Assembly (NCBI RefSeq): GCF_000422425.1
Contig: NZ_AULT01000056.1
Span: forward strand, 1 to 36,987
Length of the DNA stretch: 36,987 nucleotides
Direction of reading: 5' to 3'
Origin: Oceanospirillum beijerinckii DSM 7166
GTDB lineage: Bacteria > Pseudomonadota > Gammaproteobacteria > Pseudomonadales > Halomonadaceae
In this document: one piece after another, positions 13,679 to 20,571 of the stretch
Layout of the letters: every line of letters starts with the position of its first letter
Numbering within the stretch: position 1 is the first letter of the stretch
Made by a program: the position numbers and the translations under genes
The notes under the pieces: model-generated
The model's database searches: none
The model's input: only the letters and a program-made list of their open reading frames with translations
What the model was told of the DNA's origin: nothing

Positions 13679-14465
13679 AACCGAACTCCGTGTTATCCGT
13701 GTTAAACACACCACGACGTATGCCGCGCTGCAGATGCTGAGCCAGTTTGTTTTCCCACAGGCTCTGGGTAAGAACCGTTTCTGGTCGGGCCATCCAGTAG
13801 CAGACGAAATCTCTGACTTCATCGCTCAGGATGTGAGGATCAAGTTTCTCCAGCAGCAATCCACGAATCTGGCAACTCTGCAGAAAGCTTTCCTGCACTT
13901 CCCAGTCTGCAAACATCACAAATCGTGGCCGGGTATCCCCCCCCGGATCTGGAAAATCATCTTCGCGCGCACACGCACGAGTGCTGCTGGGTTCACTGAC
14001 AGGTTCAAAAGAGTGACAGGTTCTGGGTGACACTGTGTCACCCTCCCCCCCTGACACTGTGTCACCCTCCCCTGACAGATTGTCACCCTCTTGAAATGGG
14101 GGTGTCAGATTGTCACCCTCTCTATCACTGGCCTCTGGGGTTTGCGCCTGCTTATCACCACCATCTGAATCAGAGCCTGACGAAAACTCCTGACCCTCGG
14201 TGAATTTCAGCGTGTAGAGGTTGCTTTGATTCACAAAATTATTGCGCTTTCGCTCCTCAATCTGGACGAAACCAGCCTCTTCCAGATCCTTCAAATGCCT
14301 GCGCACTGTCCGGGTACTCATCTCACACTGATCAGCGATATGCTGGATACTAGGCCAGCACACGCCACTATCATTCGCATTGTCTGACAACTTAATCAGC
14401 ACGAGCTTACGGCTAGGATTCTTAACCTTGCAGCTAAGCGCCTTTACCATCCAAATCAAACTCAT
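13380..14465 (-). CDS. Replication initiator, O-like, with DnaT-like C-terminal domain and internal iterons
   Basis: Residues 1-80 form a helix-turn-helix of the HTH_36 type (SIQHIADQCEMSTRTVRRHLKDLEEAGF). A low-complexity linker (about 100-150) repeats EGDN and EGDT units. Residues about 180-255 match the DnaT/PriB-side single-strand-binding region found in many phage initiators (FADWEVQESFLQSCQIRG then LWENKLAQHLQRGI). It should bind the phage origin and start theta replication with the P-like protein. The linker is encoded by iterons, which are probably its own binding sites. The ribosome site is GGAGGGAGGGG. The C-terminal 100 codons overlap the P-like gene. Confidence 0.78.
   Translation of the reverse strand: MSLIWMVKALSCKVKNPSRKLVLIKLSDNANDSGVCWPSIQHIADQCEMSTRTVRRHLKDLEEAGFVQIEERKRNNFVNQSNLYTLKFTEGQEFSSGSDSDGGDKQAQTPEASDREGDNLTPPFQEGDNLSGEGDTVSGGEGDTVSPRTCHSFEPVSEPSSTRACAREDDFPDPGGDTRPRFVMFADWEVQESFLQSCQIRGLLLEKLDPHILSDEVRDFVCYWMARPETVLTQSLWENKLAQHLQRGIRRGVFNTDNTEFGYAKQSRHSEKPKSAAQLHAESCAGAWDYYADQAACGSHGPYDGQGWSCQDDASAGGGELITGQFTSGSVQYGQNGEFSSGHDTSPAGYEQYYPAGSEAN
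13996..14115. repeat. Iteron cluster, probable phage replication origin inside the O-like gene
   Basis: Four 13-base units, each followed by CCCTC, start at 14028, 14052, 14073 and 14103. The first two are TGACACTGTGTCA (perfect dyads). The third is TGACAGATTGTCA (perfect dyad). The fourth is TGTCAGATTGTCA (one arm changed). Two further TGACAGGTTC half units lie at about 13996 and 14014. Spacing is 21-30 bases. Lambda has its origin iterons at the same place in gene O. Confidence 0.75.
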
Positions 14466-14597
14466 AAACCCCTCCCTCCAGGCGCAAAATGCCCCTGCGG
14501 CCTGAACGGCACAGTAAAAACAAAAGAAAATGTAAAAAAGAAAAAAACGGGCCGCTAAGGGCCGGAATAGAGACCTAGCAACCCGGTCAGGCAGACG

Positions 14598-15548
14598 CTA
14601 ACCAGCATCACACAATCCATAAGAACTGCTACACGCAGCCGGATCAGCCGACGCTGCCAGCAGATCAAACTGACGACCACCGCGCGACGTTTTCGACCAT
14701 TCCACCATTCGCCCGATCCCGTGCCGCTCATAGCTCACATCAGCATCAGAGGAAATCATAGGATCAGTCACAACAGGGAAAAATGTTGCAGATGCGCGAC
14801 GGGCCGCATCGCTAACCAACCGCTCCCATTCCATAACACGCTCAACCTCTTCTGGCATTCTGAGCGCGATATTCTGCAACTCATCTTTGTTGCAGTTGAC
14901 GCATGGCATACAACCCACACGACTCATACCCATCTTGTAGAGCGGATTAGGCTCTATTCCCATAACGCGATGAGCCTCAAACACAGACTCAGCAGACCAG
15001 CGCGCGATTGGTCGATAGTTAAATAACCCACCCCCAACCTCTTCAAATTCAGGTGCATAGCGTCGTGCTGGCGACTCATCCCGCCGGACCCCCTGCCAAC
15101 TCCAAACAACATCACCCGCATCCAAGGCCGGGAGAAACACCTGCTCAATAATCGGATCACGCTTTAAAAAATCAGTACAGAAACGAGCCTTAGCAGATGG
15201 GAAGCGCCCCTTCCACATACACAGATCAAGAAACGGATTCCCCGTCGGCTTCAATACCGCCAACGCCCGATCCCGAGCTGCATCCGTCCAACCAGGCAAA
15301 TCACCGGATTCCAACTTGCGCCGCTTACGCTCAATCTGAAATGAGAAATCAGCCTTCACCGTCTGTATTGGCAAGCCCACTGCATCGGACAGATACACCA
15401 GATAGTCATAGACCAATGGGTGCTCATGCCCTGTATCAGCAAAGACTAGCGCTAGGTTTTCAGCCTCCAAAGCCTGAGCAAGCAACACTGTCGCAGTCGA
15501 ATCTTTTCCGCCGCTGACAGAGACAATATTCCACTTAACCACCTCCAT
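14598..15548 (-). CDS. PAPS reductase/DndC-like PP-loop protein
   Basis: A 316-residue ATP-pyrophosphatase-fold protein. The PP-loop SGGKDST lies at about 12-18, followed by LALVFADTGHEHP. Cysteines fall at about 124 (RFCTDFLKR) and at 213, 216 and 219 (GCMPCVNC), a set that could hold an Fe-S cluster, as in relatives of DndC and phage PAPS-reductase-like proteins. The family activates sulfur or modifies nucleotides and nucleic acids; the phage members are mostly uncharacterised. AAGGAGG overlaps the ATG at 15548, so translation may really start at a GTG two to three codons later. It lies in the leftward early operon between a hypothetical gene and the O-like gene. Confidence 0.75.
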   Translation of the reverse strand: MEVVKWNIVSVSGGKDSTATVLLAQALEAENLALVFADTGHEHPLVYDYLVYLSDAVGLPIQTVKADFSFQIERKRRKLESGDLPGWTDAARDRALAVLKPTGNPFLDLCMWKGRFPSAKARFCTDFLKRDPIIEQVFLPALDAGDVVWSWQGVRRDESPARRYAPEFEEVGGGLFNYRPIARWSAESVFEAHRVMGIEPNPLYKMGMSRVGCMPCVNCNKDELQNIALRMPEEVERVMEWERLVSDAARRASATFFPVVTDPMISSDADVSYERHGIGRMVEWSKTSRGGRQFDLLAASADPAACSSSYGLCDAG

Positions 15549-16080
15549 CCTCCTTACCACCAAACTCAACCCAGCCCGCACTTGAGTGCAGCTGATTTAA
15601 ATCCCGTGCCGCCTTCGCAATCCCATGCCGCAACACCAGAAACTGCTCCGAATTCAACTCAGACTCAGAATATTCACCGCCCTCCATCGCCTGCCCGGCC
15701 AGCATCACCAGCTCAGCAGCCTGAGCCAACAACTGACACGGCGACGGCGGCTTATCGCCCTTTAGCGGCTGCACCTTGTAGTCACACTTAAAATCCCGGT
15801 CCGGGTGCCACTGCTCACCATCAGAATCAATTCCATCCTCATCCAGATCATCAGGGCGATCCTTACGATTAGCCTCCCGAGAAACGCCAGTCACAAAACC
15901 AACGAACACATTGGTCACTTCCTCATCCCAGAACTCATCCATGTAGGTCTCTACCACCTCTTCGGCTGCCGCATCACGCTCAGCCCGAGTCGCGAAAAAC
16001 TCAGTATCACCCGCCGGATCACAAACAAAAAACGGCTTATCCGCCACCGGATCTGTTACCGGCCAATCCTTATTACTCAT
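15535..16080 (-). CDS. Hypothetical acidic phage protein
   Basis: A 181-residue protein with no family that I recognise. It is acidic in the middle (DDLDEDGIDSDGE) and shows a helical C-terminal part with SELNSEQFLVLRHGIAKAARDLNQL. Its ATG overlaps the stop of the CII-like gene by four bases (ATGA) and its end overlaps the PAPS-reductase-like gene, so it belongs to the leftward early operon. No membrane segment or signal peptide is visible. Confidence 0.65.
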   Translation of the reverse strand: MSNKDWPVTDPVADKPFFVCDPAGDTEFFATRAERDAAAEEVVETYMDEFWDEEVTNVFVGFVTGVSREANRKDRPDDLDEDGIDSDGEQWHPDRDFKCDYKVQPLKGDKPPSPCQLLAQAAELVMLAGQAMEGGEYSESELNSEQFLVLRHGIAKAARDLNQLHSSAGWVEFGGKEDGGG

Positions 16081-16562
16081 ACCGCAACCTCACCTTGATA
16101 ATGCGCCGCCAGCCTTCCAATCAGATGCAACTGCCTTTGCGCCTCATAAACCGCCGCATCAATACGACGGGCTTCACGCTGATCAATCTCACCATCTTCC
16201 AACGATGTAACCAGCTCCTGTACCGCCCCGTTAGCCGCATCCATAGCAGCTGCCCCGCGACGCAAAACATCCAGATCACCCCGGCCCTGCACCTCATACA
16301 TAAAATGCCAAATGGCACCCGCCGGTCGCAGCATCGCCGCCGCGATCCGCTCATCTTTCGTCAGAGAGAAAATCGCCGCTGCCTCTTCACCTGTCAGAAC
16401 ATGCGTCGCCATGTTGCTGTTCAGCTTGTTAGCCAGGGTCCGAGGGTTCCATGCAAAATAGCTCGCAACCGCCGCAATCCCGCCGGGGTATTCATAAACA
16501 GCGTGATAACACGCCTGTGTAACCGTCAGCGTCCCGCCATCGTGTTTTGTGTGACCACCCAT
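16077..16562 (-). CDS. CII/CP76-type phage regulatory protein
   Basis: This 161-residue protein fits the Phage_CP76 regulatory family. It has ACYHAVYEYPGGIAAVASYFAWNP near the N-terminus, followed by TLANKLNSN, a helix-turn-helix used by these CII-like regulators, then VLTGEEAAAIFSLTKDERI. Such proteins stand second in the leftward operon of many prophages and influence the lysis-lysogeny choice. AAGGAG lies upstream of the ATG at 16562. The stop overlaps the next start, so the operon is coupled. Confidence 0.75.
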   Translation of the reverse strand: MGGHTKHDGGTLTVTQACYHAVYEYPGGIAAVASYFAWNPRTLANKLNSNMATHVLTGEEAAAIFSLTKDERIAAAMLRPAGAIWHFMYEVQGRGDLDVLRRGAAAMDAANGAVQELVTSLEDGEIDQREARRIDAAVYEAQRQLHLIGRLAAHYQGEVAV

Positions 16563-16588
16563 GTGTCAAACTCCTTTTTTTCTACGTG

Positions 16589-16813
16589 TTACTGCCCAGT
16601 CTCTAATGGCAGAATCGGAAACAACTCTTCAACAGAGCAACCAAGAACCTGGGAATAGCGAAGCGCCTGATACACATCAGGTACACGCTTTCCACGCTCG
16701 TGGTACGAAACCGCAACCTGGGTCAGCGGAGGATCAAAAGCTTGACCAAGCTCGCCCTGACCAAGCTTTAACCGCTTCCTGACCATCAAAATGTTGTTTT
16801 TTGGTTTATTCAT
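16589..16813 (-). CDS. Cro-like XRE-family repressor
   Basis: A short (about 74 residues) XRE helix-turn-helix protein: ILMVRKRLKLGQGELGQAFDPPLTQVAVSYHERGKRVPDVYQALRYSQVLGCSVEELF. It is the first gene of the leftward operon and diverges from the CI-like gene, the classical place for Cro. I use the ATG at 16813. There is no clear ribosome site, so translation may be weak or leaderless. The probable role is repression at the shared intergenic operators. Confidence 0.7.
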   Translation of the reverse strand: MNKPKNNILMVRKRLKLGQGELGQAFDPPLTQVAVSYHERGKRVPDVYQALRYSQVLGCSVEELFPILPLETGQ

Positions 16814-16895
16814 AATCAAAACATACCACAGAGTTATTTTTATGCAAAGCGTTAAGCTTTAAATAAAACACCAAACAACGTGTTATAACTTAGAA
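16814..16895. promoter_or_regulatory. Divergent control region between Cro-like and CI-like genes
   Basis: The 82-base gap contains AGAGTTATTTTTA (about 16830) and the palindrome GTTATAAC (about 16881-16888). The AGAGTTATT element recurs at the -10 of the rightward early promoter near 17794, so one repressor probably controls both. I see no single clear -35/-10 pair for the leftward promoter. Confidence 0.5.
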
Positions 16896-17354
16896 ATGGA
16901 TATCGGAAAGTTTATAAAACAAGCAAGAAAAGAAGCCGGACTAACCCAAGAAGAGTTAGGGATAGCCTGTGGCTGGGACGGCGGAACCCCTCAGGTTCGC
17001 ATCGGCTATTACGAGAACAACAAGAGAAAGATATCCGCAGAAGACCTAGCAAAGATAGCTAAAACACTAAAAAAGCCAATATCCTACTTCTATCAAGACG
17101 CAGAAGCGCACGGACTGATCTCTGAATCAGCCGCGCTATACTTAGCAGAAACACAAACAAGCTCGACTCAAGAAATGGAGCGCTTAACACGCATAATCAC
17201 TAAAGTCGAGCAAATCACCCAGGACAATCAAATAACACTGACACCAGAACAACGCGCCAGAGTTATAGTCGCGGTCATTGAAACCGAAAAAACCGAACAA
17301 GAAGAATCATCAGCCGCCACTATCAAAGCAGCCCTCAGAATGGCCTGTTTCTAA
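16896..17354 (+). CDS. CI-like XRE repressor without peptidase domain
   Basis: A 152-residue protein whose first 65 residues form an XRE helix-turn-helix (IKQARKEAGLTQEELGIACGWDGG, then VRIGYYENNKRKISAEDLAKIAKTL). The rest is helical (QEMERLTRIITKVEQI) and probably dimerises. There is no S24/LexA-type Ala-Gly cleavage site or Ser-Lys dyad, so classical RecA-stimulated self-cleavage is not expected. It is transcribed away from the Cro-like gene and converges with a small ORF whose end overlaps its own. No ribosome site precedes the ATG, and a leaderless message is possible. It is the likely prophage maintenance repressor. Confidence 0.75.
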   Translation: MDIGKFIKQARKEAGLTQEELGIACGWDGGTPQVRIGYYENNKRKISAEDLAKIAKTLKKPISYFYQDAEAHGLISESAALYLAETQTSSTQEMERLTRIITKVEQITQDNQITLTPEQRARVIVAVIETEKTEQEESSAATIKAALRMACF

Positions 17355-17477
17355 ACACTCCGCCCAATAATACACGCGATCCTGCCACTCAGATAACGCA
17401 ACAACACGACCTACAGGGTCGCTAATATCTTGAATATCAACCCACGCCTTTAACAACTCTACCGCTAACTCGTCCAT
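17310..17477 (-). CDS. Small hypothetical protein convergent with the repressor
   Basis: A 55-residue acidic protein (MDELAVELLKAWVDIQDIS and so on) with a well-placed GAGG ribosome site before the ATG at 17477. Its last 45 bases overlap the 3' end of the CI-like gene on the other strand. The upstream codons of the longer open frame are Cys/Leu-rich and unlikely to be translated. Function is unknown. Position in an immunity region suggests a regulator or exclusion protein, but nothing in the sequence proves it. Confidence 0.45.
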   Translation of the reverse strand: MDELAVELLKAWVDIQDISDPVGRVVALSEWQDRVYYWAECLETGHSEGCFDSGG

Positions 17478-17777
17478 CAAACACCTCAACAAAAAACATT
17501 CTTCCTTACCTAGCAAACTATCGTGGGGGGATAGGCAAATCACGCTACAACACAAAAAACAGCAAAGTAAATACACCTACAGACAAAGCATCACTTCCCC
17601 ACCCAAAGTACCATCCCGCACAGCACTCCGTGAAACACCGCTCCAGAACACCATCAGCAACACGCAACCCACACACCCCATTCCTCTTAAATCTTGTAAA
17701 GCAGACAAACAAGGTCGCTATAAACCTAAAGGCCACCACCAATCACAAGCCTGAAAAATATTTTTTGAAAAATTCTC
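17478..17777. other. Gene-free stretch before the early promoter
   Basis: I see no convincing gene, repeat or RNA here. Open frames on the minus strand have no ribosome site and unnatural composition. The right part becomes AT-rich as the rightward promoter approaches. Confidence 0.4.
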
Positions 17778-17814
17778 TTGAAAAAATTAACAGAGAGTTA
17801 TTATTATAAATAAC
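17778..17814 (+). promoter_or_regulatory. Rightward early promoter with operator over the -10 box
   Basis: TTGAAA (17778-17783), an 18-base spacer and TATTAT (17802-17807, 5/6 match) form a good promoter. The dyad GTTATT-ATTATA-AATAAC (17797-17814) lies over the -10 box. A second TTGAAA at 17765 is an alternative -35. AGAGTTATT is shared with the CI/Cro intergenic region. Confidence 0.65.
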
Positions 17815-17837
17815 ACTTAGTTATTTAAAGCTAAGAC

Positions 17838-17894
17838 GCTCTTTAACAATTGAACTCAAAAACAGACTGATCCGTAAAACATCCACATGGATGT
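17838..17894 (+). promoter_or_regulatory. nut-like leader: rrn-type boxA plus hairpin
   Basis: CGCTCTTTAACA (from 17837) matches 11 of 12 bases of the E. coli rRNA boxA and resembles lambda boxA. About 30 bases later ACATCC-ACAT-GGATGT (17879-17894) can form a hairpin in the boxB or boxC position. BoxA binds NusB/NusE and makes RNA polymerase resistant to termination. Confidence 0.6.
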
Positions 17895-17933
17895 GCGTCA
17901 CGATTCGATTAAGCACATACAACGCGCATAAAG

Positions 17934-17948
17934 TTTGCACTTTGCAAA
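17934..17948 (+). promoter_or_regulatory. Dyad upstream of the early XRE gene
   Basis: TTTGCA-CTT-TGCAAA is a perfect 15-base inverted repeat 60 bases before the XRE gene at 18009. It could be an operator for autoregulation. Confidence 0.4.
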
Positions 17949-18008
17949 TGGCACAGCTAATGCTTAGTTAGATGATATTTAAACTCATCTTTACCGGAGC
18001 GACAGCCT

Positions 18009-18290
18009 ATGACCCCACCACAGGCAGCCCGACTCAAGGATGCGAGACGCAAAAAAGGTTTAACGCAGAAAGAGATAGCCCGACAGCTCAACGTCTCTAC
18101 ACCGACGTATAGAGCTTGGGAGCGACCCGGAGGCGCTGAACCGAATACGATCAGCAAACTAATTGAGCTATGCGAACTATTAGAAATACCAATTGACTGG
18201 CTACTGACTGGCAAGACTGGATTACAGATCAACAAGCAGCAACGCGCCGCAATTGAGAATCTAATTGTCGCATTCTCTGAAACTCACTAA
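18009..18290 (+). CDS. Early XRE-family regulator
   Basis: A 93-residue helix-turn-helix protein: RLKDARRKKGLTQKEIARQLNVSTPTYRAWERPGG, then a C-terminal helix. It is the first gene after the rightward early promoter and boxA leader, with GGAG about 9 bases before the ATG, and is followed at once by a strong terminator. It may regulate its own leader (dyad at 17934) or the immunity switch. As the only gene before the first terminator, it would be made even without antitermination. Confidence 0.75.
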   Translation: MTPPQAARLKDARRKKGLTQKEIARQLNVSTPTYRAWERPGGAEPNTISKLIELCELLEIPIDWLLTGKTGLQINKQQRAAIENLIVAFSETH

Positions 18291-18298
18291 CCAAAAAA

Positions 18299-18334
18299 AA
18301 CGCCACACCCGTTTAAACAGGTGTGGCGTTTTTT
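18299..18334. terminator. Bidirectional terminator shared by XRE and WYL-like genes
   Basis: CGCCACACC and GGTGTGGCG (9 bp) pair around a GTTTAAAC-containing loop, with an A run before and a T run after. It ends the XRE gene from the left and the minus-strand gene from the right. Confidence 0.9.
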
Positions 18335-18347
18335 ATAAGGAGGCAGA

Positions 18348-18731
18348 TTAATAAAACTTACTTATCAAGCGATACTCCCAGGCGTACGAACTCATAATTT
18401 CGCCTGTACCAAGAATTAAAACCTCTTCATTCACAATGCGGTCAAAGCGAAAAGTTCTAACCTCACCCCTGAGATAACAATGCCCTGTAAAGCAATCACT
18501 GCTCACGGAATCAATGCTAACTTCTCGCTCAGATATAGAACCACCGGCATCTTGATAGACAAAAGAAACCTTGCGCAACTCATCAAGCGTAAGGGCGCTC
18601 GCCCTTAATGCCTCTTCCTCTCGCCGCCTTGCAGCTGCTCTTATACGTGCATTTTCACGGATCTTCTTAAATACAAGAAAAACCACCATCAAAACAGCAC
18701 CAAGCAAGAGCGCAAACTCATCCTCTGTCAT
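18348..18731 (-). CDS. Membrane-anchored WYL-like domain protein, reversed within the early region
   Basis: A 127-residue protein with one N-terminal transmembrane helix (about 7-22, ALLLGAVLMVVFLVF), an Arg/Glu-rich stalk, and a C-terminal beta-rich region: VSFVYQDAGGSISEREVSI, then FTGHCYLRGEVRTFRFDRI. The last part resembles the WYL domain (Y-L near R-x-F-R-x-D-R-I), a ligand-sensing module usually attached to a DNA-binding domain, which is missing here. It runs opposite to its neighbours and lies between two plus-strand terminators, as expected for a lysogenically expressed moron. AAGGAG precedes the ATG and overlaps an inverted repeat. A function in sensing or exclusion is possible, not shown. 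Confidence 0.6.
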   Translation of the reverse strand: MTEDEFALLLGAVLMVVFLVFKKIRENARIRAAARRREEEALRASALTLDELRKVSFVYQDAGGSISEREVSIDSVSSDCFTGHCYLRGEVRTFRFDRIVNEEVLILGTGEIMSSYAWEYRLISKFY

Positions 18732-18740
18732 AAAACACTC

Positions 18741-18769
18741 CTTGATAGAAAAACAGTCACGCTATCAAG
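18741..18769. promoter_or_regulatory. Inverted repeat overlapping the ribosome site of the WYL-like gene
   Basis: CTTGATAG and CTATCAAG (8-base perfect arms, 13-base spacer) lie just upstream of the WYL-like gene. The inner arm on the minus strand runs into AAGGAG. It can act as an operator or as a hairpin hiding the ribosome site. Confidence 0.5.
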
Positions 18770-18813
18770 AAGCAAGACAGAAAACTATTACACATACATA
18801 CAATCAACCACTT

Positions 18814-18854
18814 GCCCCGCTATCACCCTCCCTAAGTCGTAGCGGGGCTTTTTT
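18814..18854 (+). terminator. Strong plus-strand terminator before the early accessory genes
   Basis: GCCCCGCTA and TAGCGGGGC (9 bp) with a 17-base loop and six T residues. It stands 14 bases before the next gene start, so the downstream genes need antitermination or another promoter. Confidence 0.88.
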
Positions 18855-18867
18855 AGGAATCATCAGC

Positions 18868-19053
18868 ATGGACAAACCACAATCACGCTGCAGCCAGTGT
18901 GGTGCAGCCCGAGCAGACCACGAGCTTAACGGCGTCGATCCTCTTGCAGACACACACGCCGAGAAATACGAACACGCCTACTGCCGCAACATTGCAGACT
19001 GCAACAGTGCAAAAGCCACAGAGCAAATCGCCGATCTACTTAACCACCTTTAG
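18868..19053 (+). CDS. Small Cys-rich early protein
   Basis: A 61-residue protein with CSQCG near its N-terminus and later Cys and His residues (HAYCRNIADC), suggesting a small zinc-binding fold. AGGA lies about 12 bases before the ATG, just after the terminator T run. It opens a run of six or more plus-strand early genes. Function unknown. Confidence 0.6.
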   Translation: MDKPQSRCSQCGAARADHELNGVDPLADTHAEKYEHAYCRNIADCNSAKATEQIADLLNHL

Positions 19054-19062
19054 GACTGAGCC

Positions 19063-19872
19063 ATGCGCTACTTATGGACCATCACCGCCGCGATACTCTT
19101 TATCGCCAGCTGCTTTTTCAGCACTCGCTTGCTGCTGCAGCTAGCCGACGACACCGCCACCGCAGTGGCTTACACGGCGGTAGCGGTGGCCTTGGCCCTA
19201 GTGCAATACGCATCACTCCCCAGAGCAATTGCGCTCTGGTCAGAGAACAAACTGAGCAGCGGCATCCACTTTGCTACTTTCGGGCTTTTAACAAGCCTGA
19301 GCATTGCAGCGAGTACCGGCGCTCTGATTGGTGACACGAGCCATCAACAGCAACAGGCTGTCACAAGCAGCACAGAATATCAGCTAATCATCAGCCAGAT
19401 AGGGCAGCAACAGCAGCTCATCAAACAACTGCAGCAGACCGCCGCCATCGATGCTGATAACGGCTACCGCAGCCGATCCATTGCGACACTGAACAAGATC
19501 CCAGCGATACAGAACCAGATCAACCAACTGCAGCAGGAGCTGAGCAGCATCAAACCTCAGTCCAACACTGCAGCCACGGAATTATTTACCCGCATCGCCA
19601 GCCGCACAGAACTGGATGCAAACACGGTAATGACCGCTACTTATATCGCAATAGCGGTACTGATCGAATTAGCGCTGACCATCTCAGTCGCTGCAGCTGC
19701 AGAGCCTGCCCACAGATCAGAAGCTAGGGCACAGGCACAGGCAAAGAAAAGCCGGACATTTAGCGAATACATTTTCGATTCCGCAAAAAAAGAATGGGAA
19801 GAAATCAACGGAACACCATTCACGCCGGAATCGCAAATAGACAACCAGGCAATCAAAGCCGCACCGACGTAA
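19063..19872 (+). CDS. Membrane protein with central Gln-rich coiled coil
   Basis: A 269-residue protein. Three hydrophobic segments lie in the first 95 residues (about 5-27, 33-55, 70-92). A soluble Gln-rich coiled coil (IGQQQQLIKQLQQTAAI, later QNQINQLQQELSS) follows, then a further transmembrane helix near 190-212 (TYIAIAVLIELALTISVAAAA) and a charged tail. No family recognised. The gene follows the small Cys-rich gene by nine bases. A role at the inner membrane is clear from the sequence; superinfection exclusion is one candidate. Confidence 0.6.
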   Translation: MRYLWTITAAILFIASCFFSTRLLLQLADDTATAVAYTAVAVALALVQYASLPRAIALWSENKLSSGIHFATFGLLTSLSIAASTGALIGDTSHQQQQAVTSSTEYQLIISQIGQQQQLIKQLQQTAAIDADNGYRSRSIATLNKIPAIQNQINQLQQELSSIKPQSNTAATELFTRIASRTELDANTVMTATYIAIAVLIELALTISVAAAAEPAHRSEARAQAQAKKSRTFSEYIFDSAKKEWEEINGTPFTPESQIDNQAIKAAPT

Positions 19873-19882
19873 GGATAGACAA

Positions 19883-20551
19883 ATGAGCAACCCAGACCGC
19901 ATCAGATCAAAGATCCAAAAACTGCTACGACTTGCAGGATCAGACAACCCTCATGAAGCCGAACGCGCCAAGGCACAAGCAAAAGCACTGATGGCCAAGC
20001 ACAACACGTCAGAGAACGAACTAGAGATCATTGAAACCAAAGGCAAGCACATCCCACGCAAAAAGCTCAAAGACTACGAAAACTGGATAATCAGCAAACT
20101 AAAAGAAATCTCCGGTTGCGAAGTCATTCTTCACCACAGCGCCACACCTACTGGCAAATACCAAACCCATCCGACATTCCTCGCCCCTCAGGCCGAATCA
20201 GAAATTGCAGCGTACACATGGGACGTACTACAAGACCAAATCAAGGATTACCGGAAAAAGCATGCAAAAATTGGATTCAACACAGCTGAAATAGACACAC
20301 TCCTAGTCGGCTGGACAGTATCTGTATGCGACAAAATAAGCGACATTTTCCCCAAAAAAGAAACACACCCAGGAGCCAGATCAATACTAGACAAGCAAGA
20401 CCTGCCCACAGCCAAGACACTAAAGCGCAAGATTCCTCAGCAGCATATTGGGCTTGAGCAAAAAGGAATGCACGATGGGCTATCAGCAACACTGCATATC
20501 GCAGCCAGCAATCAAACCAAACAGACAGCCCTTTTAGAACAAGCAAGATAA
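19883..20551 (+). CDS. DUF2786-domain protein
   Basis: A 222-residue protein. Its N-terminus (RIRSKIQKLLRLAGSDNPHEAERAKAQAKALMAKHN) is the DUF2786 signature, commonly seen in phages and mobile elements. The remaining part has conserved-looking segments (SEIAAYTWDVLQDQIK, IDTLLVGWTVSVCDKI) typical of the region that accompanies DUF2786. The biochemical role is unknown. It begins 10 bases after the membrane-protein gene and is in the same operon. Confidence 0.75.
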   Translation: MSNPDRIRSKIQKLLRLAGSDNPHEAERAKAQAKALMAKHNTSENELEIIETKGKHIPRKKLKDYENWIISKLKEISGCEVILHHSATPTGKYQTHPTFLAPQAESEIAAYTWDVLQDQIKDYRKKHAKIGFNTAEIDTLLVGWTVSVCDKISDIFPKKETHPGARSILDKQDLPTAKTLKRKIPQQHIGLEQKGMHDGLSATLHIAASNQTKQTALLEQAR

Positions 20552-20571
20552 AAACCAAGGAGACCAAACTA

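Noticed and set aside
12824-13822. P-like gene starting at 13822
   Set aside because: The N-terminal extension is the reverse frame of the O-like gene without a ribosome site; the ATG at 13678 has GGAG.
13996-14115. Repeats resembling a short CRISPR array
   Set aside because: Units are 13-base dyads with 21-30 base steps inside a coding gene and no cas genes; they fit origin iterons.
16896-17354. Restriction-modification controller or toxin-antitoxin antitoxin instead of a repressor
   Set aside because: The divergent Cro-like and CII-like genes and shared operator elements make an immunity repressor far more likely.
17545-17742. Minus-strand Cys/Phe-rich ORF
   Set aside because: No ribosome site and unnatural composition; it lies in the gene-free stretch before the early promoter.
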